DNA from: CAVRXQ01 sp963838845
Lineage (GTDB): Bacteria > Actinomycetota > Acidimicrobiia > Acidimicrobiales > Bog-793
Direction: 5' to 3'
Length of the DNA: 64,000 bases
Assembly (NCBI GenBank): GCA_963838845.1
Contig: CAWISR010000003.1
Location: forward strand, 1,488,001-1,552,000
The position numbers and the translations under genes were made by a program. Positions 1 to 7,519 of this stretch are shown here, piece by piece (position 1 is the stretch's first letter; every line of letters starts with the position of its first letter). Below the pieces are notes generated by a model. The model searched no databases. It was not told the origin of the DNA and saw nothing but the letters and a program-made list of their open reading frames with translations.

Positions 1-1
1 A

Positions 2-202
2 TCCGGGACGCTCGAACCGGATGTCGCCGTCGACATCACCGCGACCATCGCCCGCAAGGCCGATGCCGTTGCGTGTCACACGAGCCAACTCGAAGATCGC
101 GACGCAATCCGTCCGGTGATCGAAGAACGCGCCGCGGATGCGGGCGCGCAGGTGGGCGTCGCTTTCGCCGAGTCGTTCCGGCGCGTCTACCTCGCCCATT
201 GA
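2..202 (+). CDS. PIG-L family deacetylase, C-terminal end (partial)
   Basis: This is an open frame entering from the left edge and stopping at TGA 200-202, giving the last 66 residues of a protein. It contains KADAVACHTSQLEDRD followed by FAESFRRVYLAH. The His-x-Ser-Gln pattern in a 'KADAL..H.SQ' context, then a terminal 'EAFRRV', is typical of the end of LmbE/PIG-L zinc-dependent N-acetylglucosaminyl deacetylases (MshB and Mca belong here). The catalytic N-terminal half lies outside the window, so substrate cannot be judged. It ends 20 bases before dinB on the same strand, so the two may be co-transcribed. Confidence 0.75.
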   Translation, partial: SGTLEPDVAVDITATIARKADAVACHTSQLEDRDAIRPVIEERAADAGAQVGVAFAESFRRVYLAH

Positions 203-222
203 CAGCGCCCGGAGATCGGGCG

Positions 223-1512
223 ATGACCGCGGGTCGGCCACATGGCTCCCGTTCAATCGACATCTTGCACCTCGACATGGACTCGTTCTTCGCGGCCGTC
301 GAGGTGCTCGAGGATCCTTCGCTCGCCGGGAAGCCCGTCGTCGTCGGAGGGACCGGACCGCGCGCCGTCGTCGCCTCGGCGTCGTACCCGGCGAGGGCGT
401 TCGGCATCCGTTCGGCGATGCCGATGGGGCAAGCACGGCGACTCTGCCCGAACCTCATCGTGATTCGCCCCCGACACGGCGCGTACGCCGCCGTCGCCGA
501 GCAGCTGATGACGATCTGCAGGGCGATCACACCCCTCGTCGAACCGATCTCCCTCGACGAGGCTTATCTCGACGTGTCAGGCGCGCACCATCTCTTTGGT
601 GAGAGCGAAGCGATCGCCTGGATGGTCCATGAGCGAGTGCGCGACGAACTCTCGCTCTCGTGTGCGATCGGCATCGGCACGTCGAAGCTGGTCGCGAAGC
701 TCGCCTCGAAGGCGGCGAAGCCGAAGGTGCGCGACGGCCGAGTCGTGCAAGGTGAGGTCGTGAAAGTGGTCACTCCGGAACGAGAGATCGCGTTCTTGCA
801 CGCGCATCCGGTCCGTGCCCTGCCTGGCGTCGGTCCGAAGACGGCGGAGCGCCTTTGTCGCATGGGCGTGACCACGGTGCGGGACCTCTCCGTCGTCGGA
901 CGCGCCCGCCTCGTCTCGGCTCTCGGAGCGTCGGTCGGCGAGTACCTCGACGACCTCGCCGCCGGGCGTGACGAGCGCCCGGTGACCGTTGATCGCGAGC
1001 TGAAGTCCATCGGACATGAGGAAACCTTCGACATCGACGACTTCGACCGGCCTTCGCTCGAACGCAAGGCGCGTCGGTACGCCGCGTCGGTCGGCGCCCA
1101 CATGCGTGAGCGCGGCATCGTGGCGCGCACCGTCTCGGTGAAGGCACGCTTTGGGGGCTTCGAAACCATCGTCCGATCGAAGACCGGACGACGACCGGTC
1201 GCGCAGGCTTCGGAAATCGCCGCGGTCGCCGTGACGCTGCTCACCTCCATCGACGTCGATCGGGGCGTCCGGCTGCTCGGGGTGAGCGTTTCGAATCTCG
1301 AAGAGGCGTCGCCCCCAGTTGTCCAGCTCGAGCTGTTTGGCGAGGGCCGGGGACCGAGCGACGACCCTGCTGCTCAGGCGGGCGAGAAGCGTTCGGACGC
1401 GTCCGAGATCGCCGCCGAGGCGATCCGGCGGCGATTCGGTCGAGGCGCGATCGGCTCGGCGGAGGTCGTCGGTGATTTCGAGGAGAGTCGGCACGCGAAC
1501 AAGCGATCGTGA
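223..1512 (+). CDS. dinB: DNA polymerase IV (Y-family translesion polymerase)
   Basis: The product has 429 aa. The palm begins at DILHLDMDSFFAAVE, with the first metal-binding Asp residues, followed by SYPARAFGIRSAMPMGQA and then PISLDEAYLDVSG, which holds the catalytic Asp-Glu pair. SCAIGIGTSKLVAKLASK, the helix-hairpin-helix segment LPGVGPKTAERLCRMGV and a little-finger domain follow. The C-terminal QLELFGEG is a candidate beta-clamp-binding peptide (QLxLF type). ATG 223 was chosen because the frame upstream is Arg-rich and runs into the preceding deacetylase gene. Family role: error-prone bypass of damaged template. Confidence in family is high; SOS control cannot be judged because no clear operator was seen. 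Confidence 0.93.
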   Translation: MTAGRPHGSRSIDILHLDMDSFFAAVEVLEDPSLAGKPVVVGGTGPRAVVASASYPARAFGIRSAMPMGQARRLCPNLIVIRPRHGAYAAVAEQLMTICRAITPLVEPISLDEAYLDVSGAHHLFGESEAIAWMVHERVRDELSLSCAIGIGTSKLVAKLASKAAKPKVRDGRVVQGEVVKVVTPEREIAFLHAHPVRALPGVGPKTAERLCRMGVTTVRDLSVVGRARLVSALGASVGEYLDDLAAGRDERPVTVDRELKSIGHEETFDIDDFDRPSLERKARRYAASVGAHMRERGIVARTVSVKARFGGFETIVRSKTGRRPVAQASEIAAVAVTLLTSIDVDRGVRLLGVSVSNLEEASPPVVQLELFGEGRGPSDDPAAQAGEKRSDASEIAAEAIRRRFGRGAIGSAEVVGDFEESRHANKRS

Positions 1513-1604
1513 ATCCGTTTTCGTCCGTTGTTGGCCAGAAGGGACCGCGCGACAATGACGCGTACCGGACCGGCGAAGGCCGCGATTAGCGTTCGGTAGG
1601 CACC

Positions 1605-1627
1605 CCCGCCGCAGACCGGGCGGCGGG
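1605..1627 (+). terminator. GC hairpin after dinB, possible terminator
   Basis: CCCGCCG at 1605-1611 pairs with CGGCGGG at 1621-1627 around a 9-base loop. There is no U-run, so intrinsic termination is uncertain. It lies in the 140-base gap between dinB and the DUF3040 gene. Confidence 0.25.
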
Positions 1628-1652
1628 AGCTGGGGGCGACTCGGGAGGGCCG

Positions 1653-2024
1653 TTGCCGCTATCCGAAGAAGAGCAGCGAATTCTCCACGAAATGGAGCAG
1701 AAACTCTACGAGCACGACCCCGGCTTTCGCGGGCGGGTCGAGGCGAGAGCCCGCCACTCTCTCGTCGGACGCTCGATGCGCTGGTCGGTCCTCATGTTCG
1801 TCATCGGGTTCGTCGTGCTGCTCCTCGAGTTTCGCTCCTCGACGGTCGTCGCCACCTTTGGGTTCCTCGTCATGCTGTTCGCCGCGCTGATGTTCGAGCG
1901 CGCGGCTCGCCAGTCCTCGAGCCGCGCCGAAGGTGCCAAACGGGCAGGGAAGCCGAACGGATTCGGGGAGGAGTTCTCCCTGATCGGGCGGAGGCTGCGC
2001 TCGCGGTTCAATCGAGACCACTGA
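1653..2024 (+). CDS. DUF3040 family membrane protein
   Basis: The product has 123 aa and starts at TTG 1653, with GGGAGGG a few bases upstream as a ribosome site. It opens with MPLSEEEQRILHEMEQKLYE, the signature of DUF3040, a small membrane-protein family of actinobacteria. Two hydrophobic segments follow at about residues 44-60 and 66-83, then a basic tail. Function is unknown. The next gene begins 20 bases downstream on the same strand. The family call is firm and no role is claimed. Confidence 0.85.
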   Translation: MPLSEEEQRILHEMEQKLYEHDPGFRGRVEARARHSLVGRSMRWSVLMFVIGFVVLLLEFRSSTVVATFGFLVMLFAALMFERAARQSSSRAEGAKRAGKPNGFGEEFSLIGRRLRSRFNRDH

Positions 2025-2043
2025 GGCTCGCGAACCCTCGCTG

Positions 2044-2313
2044 GTGATGGCGGTCGCCTGGGCCGTCGTCGTGAGCGTGCTCCGACGACCGAGGCTGCTG
2101 CCCATCGCGGTCCGCACCAGCCTCGCACTCGTGCCGACGGGGTGGTGGCGCAAGTGGCCGCCGCTTCCCCTCCCTGACCGGCGCTGGATTGCCTTTCGTC
2201 TCGAAACGGCGTACGGCGACCCGCGCGCGCGTCCGTCGACCGAAGATGTCGGTGACTACCTCGTGTGGGCGCGCAACATGCGATTTCTGCGACGCGCGGT
2301 TCGCCGGCGTTAA
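2044..2313 (+). CDS. Small conserved hypothetical protein
   Basis: The product has 89 aa. The start could be GTG 2044 or ATG 2047. It has a short hydrophobic N-terminus, a Trp-rich stretch (GWWRKWPPLPLPDRRW) and the segment FRLETAYGD. Similar small proteins, as far as I recall, occur in other actinobacteria, but I cannot name a family. It lies between the DUF3040 and HNH genes, all on the plus strand. Coding is supported by position, a plausible start and a composition unlike the Arg/Ser-rich false frames around it. Confidence 0.6.
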   Translation: MMAVAWAVVVSVLRRPRLLPIAVRTSLALVPTGWWRKWPPLPLPDRRWIAFRLETAYGDPRARPSTEDVGDYLVWARNMRFLRRAVRRR

Positions 2314-2380
2314 GGGATGACGCGATAGCCTCGCCGGGGATGACGGAGGGCGGAAGTCCGGGACGGCGATTGGATCTGTC

Positions 2381-2896
2381 GTGAACGGCCGGTCCCTAGT
2401 GCTCAACGCGACGTTCGAACCGCTCTGCGTGGTGCCGTCGCGGCGGGCCCTCATCCTTGTGATCAACGACAAGGCGGAGCTAATCCACGAGACCGGACGT
2501 CTCTATCGTTCCGAGAAGGTGGCGTTCGCCGAGCCTTCGGTCATCCGGCTCGCGCACTTCATCCACGTCCCTCATCAGACCCGGATCGCGATCTCGCGCC
2601 GATCGGTGTTCGCCCGCGACGCGCACCGCTGCCAGTACTGCGGAGGTCAGGCGGAGAACATCGATCACGTGCGCCCGAAAAGTCGTGGCGGCAAGCACAT
2701 CTGGGAGAACGTTGTCGCCGCCTGCCGCCGCTGCAATTCGTTGAAAGAGGATCGGCTCTTGGAAGAGACGTCGCTCAAGCTGCGACGGCCGCCGAAGGCG
2801 CCGCGTTCGCGAGTGTGGCTGCTCGCCGCGAGCGGCGAGTTCCGTGTGGAGTGGGAGCAGTACGTGATGCCGGCTCTGGGTCGCGCCGCCGTCTGA
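2381..2896 (+). CDS. HNH endonuclease family protein
   Basis: The product has 171 aa and starts at GTG 2381. The HNH core is clear: FARDAHRCQYCGGQAENIDH, PKSRGGKHIWENVVAACRRC, then NSLKEDRLLEE. The two CxxC pairs form the zinc site and the His-Asn-His residues the metal site. The N-terminal part (LVLNATFEPLCVV) matches the common actinobacterial stand-alone HNH protein. These proteins are widespread in chromosomes and their cellular role is not settled, so this is not by itself evidence of a restriction system. The next gene overlaps its 3' end. Confidence 0.88.
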   Translation: MNGRSLVLNATFEPLCVVPSRRALILVINDKAELIHETGRLYRSEKVAFAEPSVIRLAHFIHVPHQTRIAISRRSVFARDAHRCQYCGGQAENIDHVRPKSRGGKHIWENVVAACRRCNSLKEDRLLEETSLKLRRPPKAPRSRVWLLAASGEFRVEWEQYVMPALGRAAV

Positions 2897-3609
2897 GCGC
2901 GCTTTTCGCGAGCGCGGACGCGCCCGCCTGGCGTGGTGGATGGACGATTGTCGATCGTGTCGGTGCGCCCGAAGAGCTCGTCGGTGCGCAGCCCGACCCC
3001 GGTTCGAGACGGCTCGCGAGCTTCTGTCGCCCGGCTGCGCCTGCGGTCGTGCTCGGCAGCACGCAGCGACCAACCGAAGTCGACGACGAGAGACGACGAC
3101 GGAGCGGCTACGAACTCGTGACGCGGCGAAGTGGTGGGGGCGCCGTCGTCGTCGCGCCAGAAGCACAGGTGTGGCTTGATCTCTTCGTTCCGCGCGACGA
3201 TCCGCTCTTCGACAACGACATCGGTCGCGCCGCGCAGTGGGTTGCCGAGCTGTGGGTCACCGCTATCGAAACAGGCGCGAAACCGTCCGAGCCGGTCGAG
3301 CCGATCCGCGAGTTCGTGCCGACGAGGTTCTCACGTGCGGTCTGTTTCTCGGGGCTCGGTCCCGGAGAGGTGACGATCGCCGGGAGGAAGCTCGTCGGCG
3401 TTTCCCAGCGCCGCGGTCGAAGCGGGGCATGGTTCTTCACGATGGCGCTGCGCGAGAACGTACAAGGCGTCCTCTCCGAGTTGCTCGTGCTCGACGAGGG
3501 AGATCGCGAGGCGCTCGCATCGGAACTTGCATCGCGGGTCGGGACGATTGACGCGGGCGTCGATGCGCTCGAAGCCGCAATTTCGTCGTCGCTCGCGGGC
3601 TGGGCCTAG
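2851..3609 (+). CDS. Lipoate-protein ligase A-like protein (BPL/LplA/LipB fold)
   Basis: The product has about 252 aa. LplA hallmarks are TRRSGGGAVVVAPEAQVWLD, the lipoyl-AMP loop with the Arg-Ser-Gly-Gly-Gly motif, and GRKLVGVSQRR, which carries the conserved lysine. The C-terminus is shorter than in E. coli LplA, so this may be a catalytic-domain-only ligase or transferase. The start is uncertain. GTG 2851 overlaps the end of the HNH gene by 46 bases, GTG 2815 is further upstream, and the family-like part begins only near 2915. Family role: attaching lipoate or octanoate to 2-oxoacid dehydrogenase E2 or glycine-cleavage H protein. Specificity is not deducible. Confidence 0.78.
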   Translation: MGAVRDAGSGSRRRLSALFASADAPAWRGGWTIVDRVGAPEELVGAQPDPGSRRLASFCRPAAPAVVLGSTQRPTEVDDERRRRSGYELVTRRSGGGAVVVAPEAQVWLDLFVPRDDPLFDNDIGRAAQWVAELWVTAIETGAKPSEPVEPIREFVPTRFSRAVCFSGLGPGEVTIAGRKLVGVSQRRGRSGAWFFTMALRENVQGVLSELLVLDEGDREALASELASRVGTIDAGVDALEAAISSSLAGWA

Positions 3610-3806
3610 CGCGCAAAGACGTGCCAACCGAGCCACATCCACGCGAGCGAGAGGACGACGCGCCCCACGAGGGGCCGAGTGGCGAGGCGAGCGACGGCAC
3701 CGGCCGGAGCGATGAGCCGGCGAGACGCGTACGACAGGACCTCGAGGACGACGGCGCCACCACCGATGACGACCCAGAGCGCGATCGACACCTCACGTGA
3801 GGTCAT
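3606..3806 (-). CDS. Small membrane protein
   Basis: The product has 66 aa, starts at ATG 3806, and overlaps the stop of the upstream minus-strand gene by ATGA (3803-3806), implying translational coupling. Two hydrophobic stretches are visible, one near SIALWVVIGGGAVVLEVL and one near VVLSLAWMWLGWHV. The termination codon overlaps the end of the convergent LplA-like gene. I do not recognise a family. The coupling and paired membrane character suggest the two genes act together. Confidence 0.6.
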   Translation of the reverse strand: MTSREVSIALWVVIGGGAVVLEVLSYASRRLIAPAGAVARLATRPLVGRVVLSLAWMWLGWHVFAR

Positions 3807-4195
3807 GACCAAGCGATCCACGCCCCGAGGGCGAGCCAGGCGAAGAACGCGAGCCCCCGCGTCCACGAATGGGTCGCGAGGACGGTGAGCGCCGAGCTCA
3901 CCGTCGGGTGGGCGTACCTTGGCTGCTCGGCGTAGTTGAAGAGCTCGAACCCGAGTGCGCCCGCCGCGAGCAGTGTCCAGACGATGACCGAGAGCGGATC
4001 CACACGGCTCGCGACGGCGACGCTCGACGGCGAGAATCGTTTGAGGTCGGGAGAGCGATATCGGGCCGCGAAGGTCAGCCCGATGAACGCCGCGAACGCC
4101 ACGGCGGTGACGATGTCGGCGCCGTCGGTGAAGACGCGGGTCTGTGACGCGGCCAGGGCGAGCGCAACCGCCAACAGCCCGATGCCGAGTCGCAC
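3803..4195 (-). CDS. Hypothetical multi-pass membrane protein
   Basis: The product has 130 aa, starting at ATG 4195. It has about four hydrophobic segments: at the N-terminus, around residue 33, around residue 73 and at the C-terminus (GLAFFAWLALGAWIAW). It is coupled by a 4-base overlap to the following small membrane gene. No family is recognised. The gene pair is divergent from the dprE2-like gene at 4279, and the 83-base gap between them must hold the promoters of both. Confidence 0.62.
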   Translation of the reverse strand: MRLGIGLLAVALALAASQTRVFTDGADIVTAVAFAAFIGLTFAARYRSPDLKRFSPSSVAVASRVDPLSVIVWTLLAAGALGFELFNYAEQPRYAHPTVSSALTVLATHSWTRGLAFFAWLALGAWIAWS

Positions 4196-4278
4196 GCGCC
4201 CAGTCTGGCGTCACGCGGCCCGCGCGACGGGTTTAGACCCCGGGCGGGAGCCCGCCGCATCGGACATGATGACGGCGA

Positions 4279-5082
4279 GTGATCCACGAACGTGGCGGTT
4301 CGGACGAGCAACAAGGCGCCGAATCACGCGTCGCGTCGATTCGGCGGATCGTCGTACTCGGCGGGAGCTCGGACCTGGCGCGGTCGGTGCTGCGCGAGCT
4401 TGCCCCGAGGGGGATCGATGTCGTCGTGCTCGCCGGTCGGCATCCCGCCGCGCTCGAGCGCGTAGCCGAGGAACTGCGGGCCCTCGGCGTGCGTGACGTG
4501 GAAACGGTGGCGTTCGACGCCCAGGCAACCGACGCGCACGAGGCGCTCGCGGAGGCGATGAGCGAGCGTTTGGGGACGATCGACCTCCTCCTCGTCGCGA
4601 CCGGCGTCCTCAGTTCCGCCGAGCTCGACGAGCTGACCCCGGCACGCGTCACCGAGGAGATCACGACGAATTTCACCGGCCTCGCCTCGGCGATGACGGC
4701 GTTCGCGAAACGCATGCGCCAGCAGCACGGGGGTCGGATCGTGGTCTTCTCCACGGCTGCGGCGGTCCGGGTTCGGCGTGTGAACTTCGTCTACGGCGCA
4801 AGCAAGGCCGGTCTCGACGGATTTAGCCAGGGACTCGGGGACGTCCTCGCCGACTCGGGTGTGGGCGTCACCATCGTCCGTCCCGGCTTCGTCTCGACGA
4901 AGATGACGGCGGGGCTTCCGGCGAAGATGCCGATGTCGACGACGACGGCGGCGGTCGGGAGGGCGGTCGTCGCCGGGATCGACGCTGGTGACGACGTCGT
5001 GTGGGTGCCGCGGGCGCTGCGTTACGTGATGCCGATCGTGCCGCACGTTCCCCGTGCGGTCTGGCGCCGTCTGCCGCGTTAG
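4279..5082 (+). CDS. dprE2: Short-chain dehydrogenase, DprE2-like decaprenylphosphoryl-keto-ribose reductase
   Basis: The product has 267 aa and starts at GTG 4279. The Rossmann fold opens with IVVLGGSSDLARSVLREL. The active site shows a Ser in IVVFSTAAAVRVRR and Tyr-x3-Lys in FVYGASKAGLDGF. The pattern RRVNFVYGASKAGLDGF and the ending RYVMPIVPHVPRAVWRRLP closely follow what I recall of mycobacterial DprE2, which reduces decaprenylphosphoryl-2-keto-ribose to the arabinose donor using NADH. The partner oxidase DprE1 is not next door. The DprE2 subfamily is likely; a generic SDR is the alternative. Confidence 0.75.
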   Translation: MIHERGGSDEQQGAESRVASIRRIVVLGGSSDLARSVLRELAPRGIDVVVLAGRHPAALERVAEELRALGVRDVETVAFDAQATDAHEALAEAMSERLGTIDLLLVATGVLSSAELDELTPARVTEEITTNFTGLASAMTAFAKRMRQQHGGRIVVFSTAAAVRVRRVNFVYGASKAGLDGFSQGLGDVLADSGVGVTIVRPGFVSTKMTAGLPAKMPMSTTTAAVGRAVVAGIDAGDDVVWVPRALRYVMPIVPHVPRAVWRRLPR

Positions 5083-5089
5083 CGCCCGG

Positions 5090-5857
5090 CTACCCGCCGG
5101 CCCCCGAAGCCGCGATTGCCGGGCCGGGCACTGCGAGCGCGTTCACCGCGTCGAGGTTCTTCCTGGTGTAGGCCTGGAGACGTCGCGCGCGCGCCGGAGA
5201 AAGTGTTTCGCAGATCCAGTCCCAGTGCAGCGAGACGAGGTCGCCGGCCCGGAGGGCGGGGTCGTCGCTTTGTCGCGCGAGGCGCTTGGCGCGCATTTCG
5301 TGCTCGCCGGCGAGAACGAGTTGGCTTTCGGAGAACGCGAGCGTCGACGTACAAACGACCGCAGTGTCGGTGCCGGCGGAGACGACGCGCCCCCAACGGA
5401 CACGACACTGGTCGAGGACGTCGAGCGCCGGGCCCTGCCTGCCGGCGCGCAGGAGACCGAGCCACGGATAGACCGCGAACACGTGGAAGCTGTGGTGCGG
5501 AACACCACCGAGTGGTACCGCGTTCGCGACGTTCGGAAACGTTGATCCGGCACGCCGGGCGAACCGCTCGTCGAGCAAGCTCAACATCGCCTGCTTCGGA
5601 ACTCGATGGAGCAGGTCGTTGCCGACCCAGTAGGCATCGACGACACGCGGATCGAGCGGGTCCGCGATTCCGTTGCACCCGGCGATGAGATTGAGGTACG
5701 GCCACGCCCCGTCGAACTCCCGAGCGAGCAGCGAGAGATCGGTGAGGTCGCGATCTTCGAGCGCGCCCGCAAGCGAGAGCGAGTCGCTCGGTCCGCAGTA
5801 TCCCAGCGCGTTCGGCGGGTACGCGTAACGCGCGAACAGCACCGCACCCGAGATCAC
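5090..5857 (-). CDS. DUF6390-like protein, last gene of the hydrogenase operon
   Basis: The product has 255 aa. GTG 5857 was chosen because it forms a GTGA overlap with the upstream transporter gene, and the protein then opens VISGAVLFARYAYPPNALGY. Other clear segments are FDGAWPYLNLIAGCNGIADP and DAYWVGNDLL. I recall this as DUF6390, an uncharacterised family seen near [NiFe] hydrogenase genes. No transmembrane segment, metal motif or signal peptide is evident. Its coupled position at the end of the hydrogenase operon suggests a role in assembly or use of the hydrogenase (inference). It converges on dprE2 with only 7 bases between. Confidence 0.7.
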   Translation of the reverse strand: MISGAVLFARYAYPPNALGYCGPSDSLSLAGALEDRDLTDLSLLAREFDGAWPYLNLIAGCNGIADPLDPRVVDAYWVGNDLLHRVPKQAMLSLLDERFARRAGSTFPNVANAVPLGGVPHHSFHVFAVYPWLGLLRAGRQGPALDVLDQCRVRWGRVVSAGTDTAVVCTSTLAFSESQLVLAGEHEMRAKRLARQSDDPALRAGDLVSLHWDWICETLSPARARRLQAYTRKNLDAVNALAVPGPAIAASGAGG

Positions 5858-6795
5858 GCGTACGCCGTCCTTCTTCTCGCCGCCACCGTGGCGATCACCG
5901 TGCCGACGGCAACGAGGGCGAGTCCCCACGACTGTGCGGCGAGGTCCTTGTGCTGGACGACGGCTTGTAAGAACGCGGTGATTAGCGCACTCGAAACGAG
6001 GACGGACGTGACATCGACGGCGCGCGCACGGGAGAGTGCGATCATCCAGGTCGCCACGTACGCGCCGAGCAGGAGGCCGGTGAGTGCCACCCAGCGCAAC
6101 GCGTTGGCGTCGAGGTGGAAGAGCGCGGCGAGCTGTCCCGTGATGGCGAGATAGGCGGCAAGCACCGTGATCCCTCCGCCCATGCGGACCACGCCGAGCG
6201 AACCTGGGTCAACGCCCGTGAGCAGCCGCTTGATGATGACGGTCTCGATCCCCCAAAGCATCGTCGCACCGAGGACGAGCGCATTTCCGGAGTTCACGAC
6301 CAGCGAGCCGACGCCGCCGCTCGTCGCGACGAGACCGACGACCAAGAGCATGATCGCGACCACGTTCCACCGCGAAAGACGCTCACCGAGCCCCCGCCAC
6401 GCGAATAGAGCGACCCAGACGACGAGTGTGTCGTGGAGGAAGGCCGCCGGCACGGCGCTCGTGCGCGCGAGACCATCGAAGAACATCACGAACGCGACGC
6501 CGCCGCCGATGATCGCGACGTACGCGAAGGCGATGAAGCGCGGTACGGCGACCAGGCGACGTGGCGCCTCGATCCGGGCGGGCTGAACGAGCAGGCCAGA
6601 CGCCCGGGCGAACAGCACGAAGGCGAGGAGGAGTATCGCCGCGAAGAAGTTCTTGCCGGTCGTGTAGACCGCGGGGCTTTTCACCGAGTGAACGCCATAG
6701 CTGTTTACGAATACCGACACGCCGCTCACGGTCGCGGTGAGTCCTGCGAAAACGAGCCCCGAGACCGCTCGCTTTCGAACGGGCTTCGCCGTCAT
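5854..6795 (-). CDS. EamA/DMT family transporter inside the hydrogenase operon
   Basis: The product has 313 aa with about ten hydrophobic segments in two halves, the layout of the drug/metabolite transporter (EamA) superfamily. The second half opens near NALVLGATMLWGIETVIIKR, a typical EamA repeat start. Start ATG 6795 overlaps the hypC stop by 4 bases, and its own stop overlaps the next gene (GTGA), so it is translated as part of the hydrogenase operon. Members carry amino acids, nucleosides, sugars or metals. The substrate cannot be told. Context would suggest something needed by the hydrogenase, but this is a guess. Confidence 0.85.
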   Translation of the reverse strand: MTAKPVRKRAVSGLVFAGLTATVSGVSVFVNSYGVHSVKSPAVYTTGKNFFAAILLLAFVLFARASGLLVQPARIEAPRRLVAVPRFIAFAYVAIIGGGVAFVMFFDGLARTSAVPAAFLHDTLVVWVALFAWRGLGERLSRWNVVAIMLLVVGLVATSGGVGSLVVNSGNALVLGATMLWGIETVIIKRLLTGVDPGSLGVVRMGGGITVLAAYLAITGQLAALFHLDANALRWVALTGLLLGAYVATWMIALSRARAVDVTSVLVSSALITAFLQAVVQHKDLAAQSWGLALVAVGTVIATVAARRRTAYA

Positions 6796-7067
6796 GACCC
6801 CTCCTTCGTTGTCCAGTCAGCCTTCGAGATTCCCTTGAGAGTCGCGCCGTCGAAGCCGCGCAGTTCGGCGAATGTGCGCGTCGCCTCTTCTGGTTCGGCT
6901 CGCGCGAGCGCGTACCCGGCGTGCGCGACGACAAAGTCCCCGGGTTGGGTCGGCGATCCCTCATATGCGATGAGCGAAAGTCGGTGCTGGCGACCCTCGA
7001 CGTCTTCGCCGATCACGACGGTGTCACCGACGGCTTCAACGATGCGGAAGTAGCGACTCGTGCACAT
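6792..7067 (-). CDS. hypC: HypC/HupF-type hydrogenase assembly chaperone
   Basis: The product has 91 aa. ATG 7067 was chosen because it puts Cys at position 2 (MCTSRYFRIVEAVGD), the residue through which HypC family proteins hand over the Fe(CN)2CO unit. The body shows GDFVVAHAGYALARAEPEEA, matching the usual 'GDyVLVHaGfAi..ld..eA' core. The N-terminus differs from the common MCLAIPG and is divergent. It overlaps the protease gene by one base (TGATG) and the transporter by four. HypA, B, D, E and F are not in the window. Confidence 0.85.
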   Translation of the reverse strand: MCTSRYFRIVEAVGDTVVIGEDVEGRQHRLSLIAYEGSPTQPGDFVVAHAGYALARAEPEEATRTFAELRGFDGATLKGISKADWTTKEGS

Positions 7068-7519
7068 CAGACGCCGGCCTTCCACTCGGAGATGACGCCG
7101 ACGATCTGACGAGCGGCGAGCGGAACCGCGTTAGCGACCACGTCGCTCAATCGATCGCCGTCGTCGAAGTCCTCGCCTTCGATGCCGACGACGACGATGC
7201 GCCTTGGAGCCTCGCCGAGCGCCGCGGCAAGTTCACAGACACGCCGGAGTCCGATGGCGTGCGACGAGATGGCGGAGGATTCGTCGACCTCGTGCCATTC
7301 CACGGCACGGATTGTGCCGGGCGAGGATCCGGAGCGGGTGGCGTCGACGAGGACCGCGAGGGAAGCGCCGTCGAAGCGTCCGAGTAGGTCGAGGGGCTCG
7401 GAGATCGGGCCGATGTCGATCGCGCCCGACTGTTGCGCGACGAGCTGGGCGACGGCCGGTCCGACGCCATCGTCACCCCGGTAGGCATTCCCGATGCCCG
7501 CGACGACGACGCGGTTCAC
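7067..7519 (-). CDS. Hydrogenase maturation protease (HycI/HoxM family)
   Basis: The product has 150 aa. GTG 7519 gives the family start VNRVVVAGIGNAYRGDDGVG with the GxGNxxxxDDG motif. LVDATRSG holds the second metal-ligand Asp region, and SSHAIGL the conserved His. These enzymes remove a short C-terminal peptide from the hydrogenase large subunit once nickel is inserted. The large subunit just upstream ends with residues beyond its DPCxxCxxH motif that would be the substrate. The start overlaps the hydA stop (GTGA), and the stop overlaps hypC (TGATG). Confidence 0.9.
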   Translation of the reverse strand: MNRVVVAGIGNAYRGDDGVGPAVAQLVAQQSGAIDIGPISEPLDLLGRFDGASLAVLVDATRSGSSPGTIRAVEWHEVDESSAISSHAIGLRRVCELAAALGEAPRRIVVVGIEGEDFDDGDRLSDVVANAVPLAARQIVGVISEWKAGV

